The notes under the pieces: generated by a model
Database searches by the model: none
What the model was told of the DNA's origin: nothing
Seen by the model: the letters and a program-made list of their open reading frames with translations, nothing else
In this document: piece by piece, positions 63,090-64,000 of the stretch
Layout: every line of letters starts with the position of its first letter
How positions within the stretch are numbered: the first letter of the stretch is position 1
Position numbers and translations under genes: made by a program
Source of the DNA: Eublepharis macularius
Lineage: Eukaryota; Chordata; Lepidosauria; Squamata; Eublepharidae
DNA length: 64,000 bases
Direction of reading: 5' to 3'
Assembly: GCF_028583425.1 (NCBI RefSeq)
Contig: NC_072806.1
Coordinates: 39,354,001-39,418,000, forward strand

Positions 63090-64000
63090 GAAGAAGGAAA
63101 GTGGTCAAGCCCCCCCCCCCTCCGCCAAGAGCTGCGAGCAGAGCTGGCACGGAGAGGCCTGCCAATGCGCTGCCAAGGGCGTTCACAGCCGCCCCGAGTT
63201 CTGCTGAGCCGGTGAATGCCGCAGGGGCTGGTGCCGGAGCTGGCGCCCGAGGAGCCCGAGGCGCTGTGCAGCCCTTGGCAGACGGAGCCGCGTCCCTCGC
63301 TCGCGTCCGCACCGGCGGCTCTTCTGCGGGCGCAGGGCGGCGTCTCGCCTAGCAGCCAGAAGCTCCGACGCCGCGTCTCCGGGCGAGGGCGAGGGCCGCT
63401 CGGCACGGGTTTCGCGGGGGCGGCGGGCCGGGCGTCCGCGCTCCAGCGACGCGAGCCCCGGGGGCTGCCGCCGCCTTCGGGGCCTGGCGGGGCGGAGGCG
63501 CCAATCCGAGGAGCCCTGGGAGGCGGGCGGAGCCGGGGAGCCGCGCCCGCTCCTCCCCGCCATTGGCGGCCGCGAGCAGCGCCGCGTCTTTGGCTGGCGC
63601 GATGGCCGGAGCGGGCGCCACGCGCGCCCTGGAGTGGCTCTTCGCCGGCTACTTCCTGAGCCACATCCCCATCACGCTGCTGCTGGACGCCCAGCCGCTG
63701 TCCTCCCGCTTCCACCCGCAGGCCGTAAGTAGCCCTGCTGGGCCGGGGGCCGCTCCCCTCTCTGCGCCCCGCCGGCTGCCCGCGGCGCTCTGGCCCGGGG
63801 CCTGGGCCTGGGCGCCGCGGGGCTGGCCGGCTGGAGCGCTCGGCTTGGGGCTGCGGGAACGGGGCGGCAGAAGCGCTTCCGGGCCTGCGTCCGGCTCCGG
63901 GGCCTCTCGCGCCGTCTCCGACCCGTGCAGGCGGCTCGAGGGGCTGCGGGGCCAGAGGCCGCTTCCGGGCCGGCTGGCCAGTTGCCGCTTGGCTGCTGCT
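63090..64000. promoter_or_regulatory. CpG island promoter of TMEM97
   Basis: Base composition changes abruptly from AT-rich intergenic DNA to dense GC and CpG, spanning the region before and after the ATG at 63602. There are several GC boxes (GGGGCGG, GGCGGG) and no TATA box close to the ATG. A housekeeping-type promoter is inferred. Long open frames on both strands here are a by-product of GC richness. Confidence 0.8.
63602..63724 (+). CDS. TMEM97: TMEM97 (sigma-2 receptor) first coding exon
   Basis: The ATG at 63602 opens 41 codons ending at donor GTAAGT (63725), phase 0. The peptide includes ALEWLFAGYFLSHIPITLLL and LDAQPLSS. The YFLSHIPITL stretch with its following acidic residue matches the start of TMEM97, an ER multi-pass EXPERA-domain protein known as the sigma-2 receptor and involved in sterol handling through NPC1. 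This first hydrophobic stretch is transmembrane helix 1. TMEM97 lies close downstream of NLK in human, on the same strand, which supports the call. The remaining exons lie outside the window. Confidence 0.88.

Noticed and set aside
63029-63715. Long minus-strand and alternative-frame open reading frames in the GC-rich end of the window
   Set aside because: They overlap the TMEM97 CpG island and first exon, are rich in Ala/Arg/Pro/Gly as expected from composition, and match no family.
63602-63724. NRF1-like boxes as promoter for TMEM97
   Set aside because: The island has many GC-rich strings; none could be singled out by eye as a specific site.

Overview
This is vertebrate nuclear DNA, most likely from a squamate reptile (lizard or snake). 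The evidence is four terminal coding exons of NLK, the first coding exon of TMEM97, CR1 and L1 LINEs, squamate-style tRNA- and 5S-derived SINEs, hAT elements, Penelope-like elements (PLEs), a chromodomain Ty3/Gypsy element and abundant DIRS-type tyrosine-recombinase retrotransposons. NLK and TMEM97 lie in the same order and orientation as on human 17q11.2. The species cannot be fixed from the sequence alone.

Layout. 1-24441 is read as NLK intron; no earlier NLK exon was recognised in it. It holds DIRS-A1 (980-5975) and a nested stack. The oldest layer, DIRS-B (6317-20166), is interrupted by a hAT element (7568-8541) and by an antisense L1 (9613-18690). The L1 is interrupted by a PLE (10108-17971), which is interrupted by the nearly intact DIRS-C (10343-16431). 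NLK coding exons follow at 24442-24528, 26123-26321, 28466-28559 and 31307-31361, with a 3' UTR to about 33.06 or 33.26 kb and SINEs plus an antisense CR1 in the introns. 34679-53983 is a decayed Ty3/Gypsy chromovirus-type element (LTR, gag, protease, RT-RNase H, integrase, chromodomain, LTR). It has been hit by DIRS-A2 (38064-43799), a CR1 fragment (45208-45815), an antisense solo LTR (46026-46443) and DIRS-D, which sits inside its 3' LTR (47432-53530). 54-62.8 kb is a mosaic of PLE fragments, degenerate minisatellite, LTR-like direct repeats and a palindromic mini-PLE. A CpG island with TMEM97 exon 1 closes the window.

The DIRS copies show the full logic of the group: a gag-like ORF1, an RT/RNase H ORF2, a tyrosine recombinase ORF3, inverted terminal repeats, and an internal complementary region that copies the joined element ends. 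Because three copies sit inside recognisable host elements, the empty sites can be read. All three insertions are explained by crossover at a shared TT dinucleotide with no target-site duplication.

The most notable signal is in the DIRS-A family. ORF1 and ORF2 are in the same frame, separated only by a UGA inside the context UGA-CUA-G, the best known stop-readthrough context in animals, and ORF2 has no AUG before its RT motifs. Other points of interest are hammerhead-ribozyme motifs in PLE ends, a 272-bp mini-PLE made of two opposed hammerhead-bearing ends with a 14-bp target-site duplication, and a conserved eight-ligand zinc signature at the N-terminus of ORF1.
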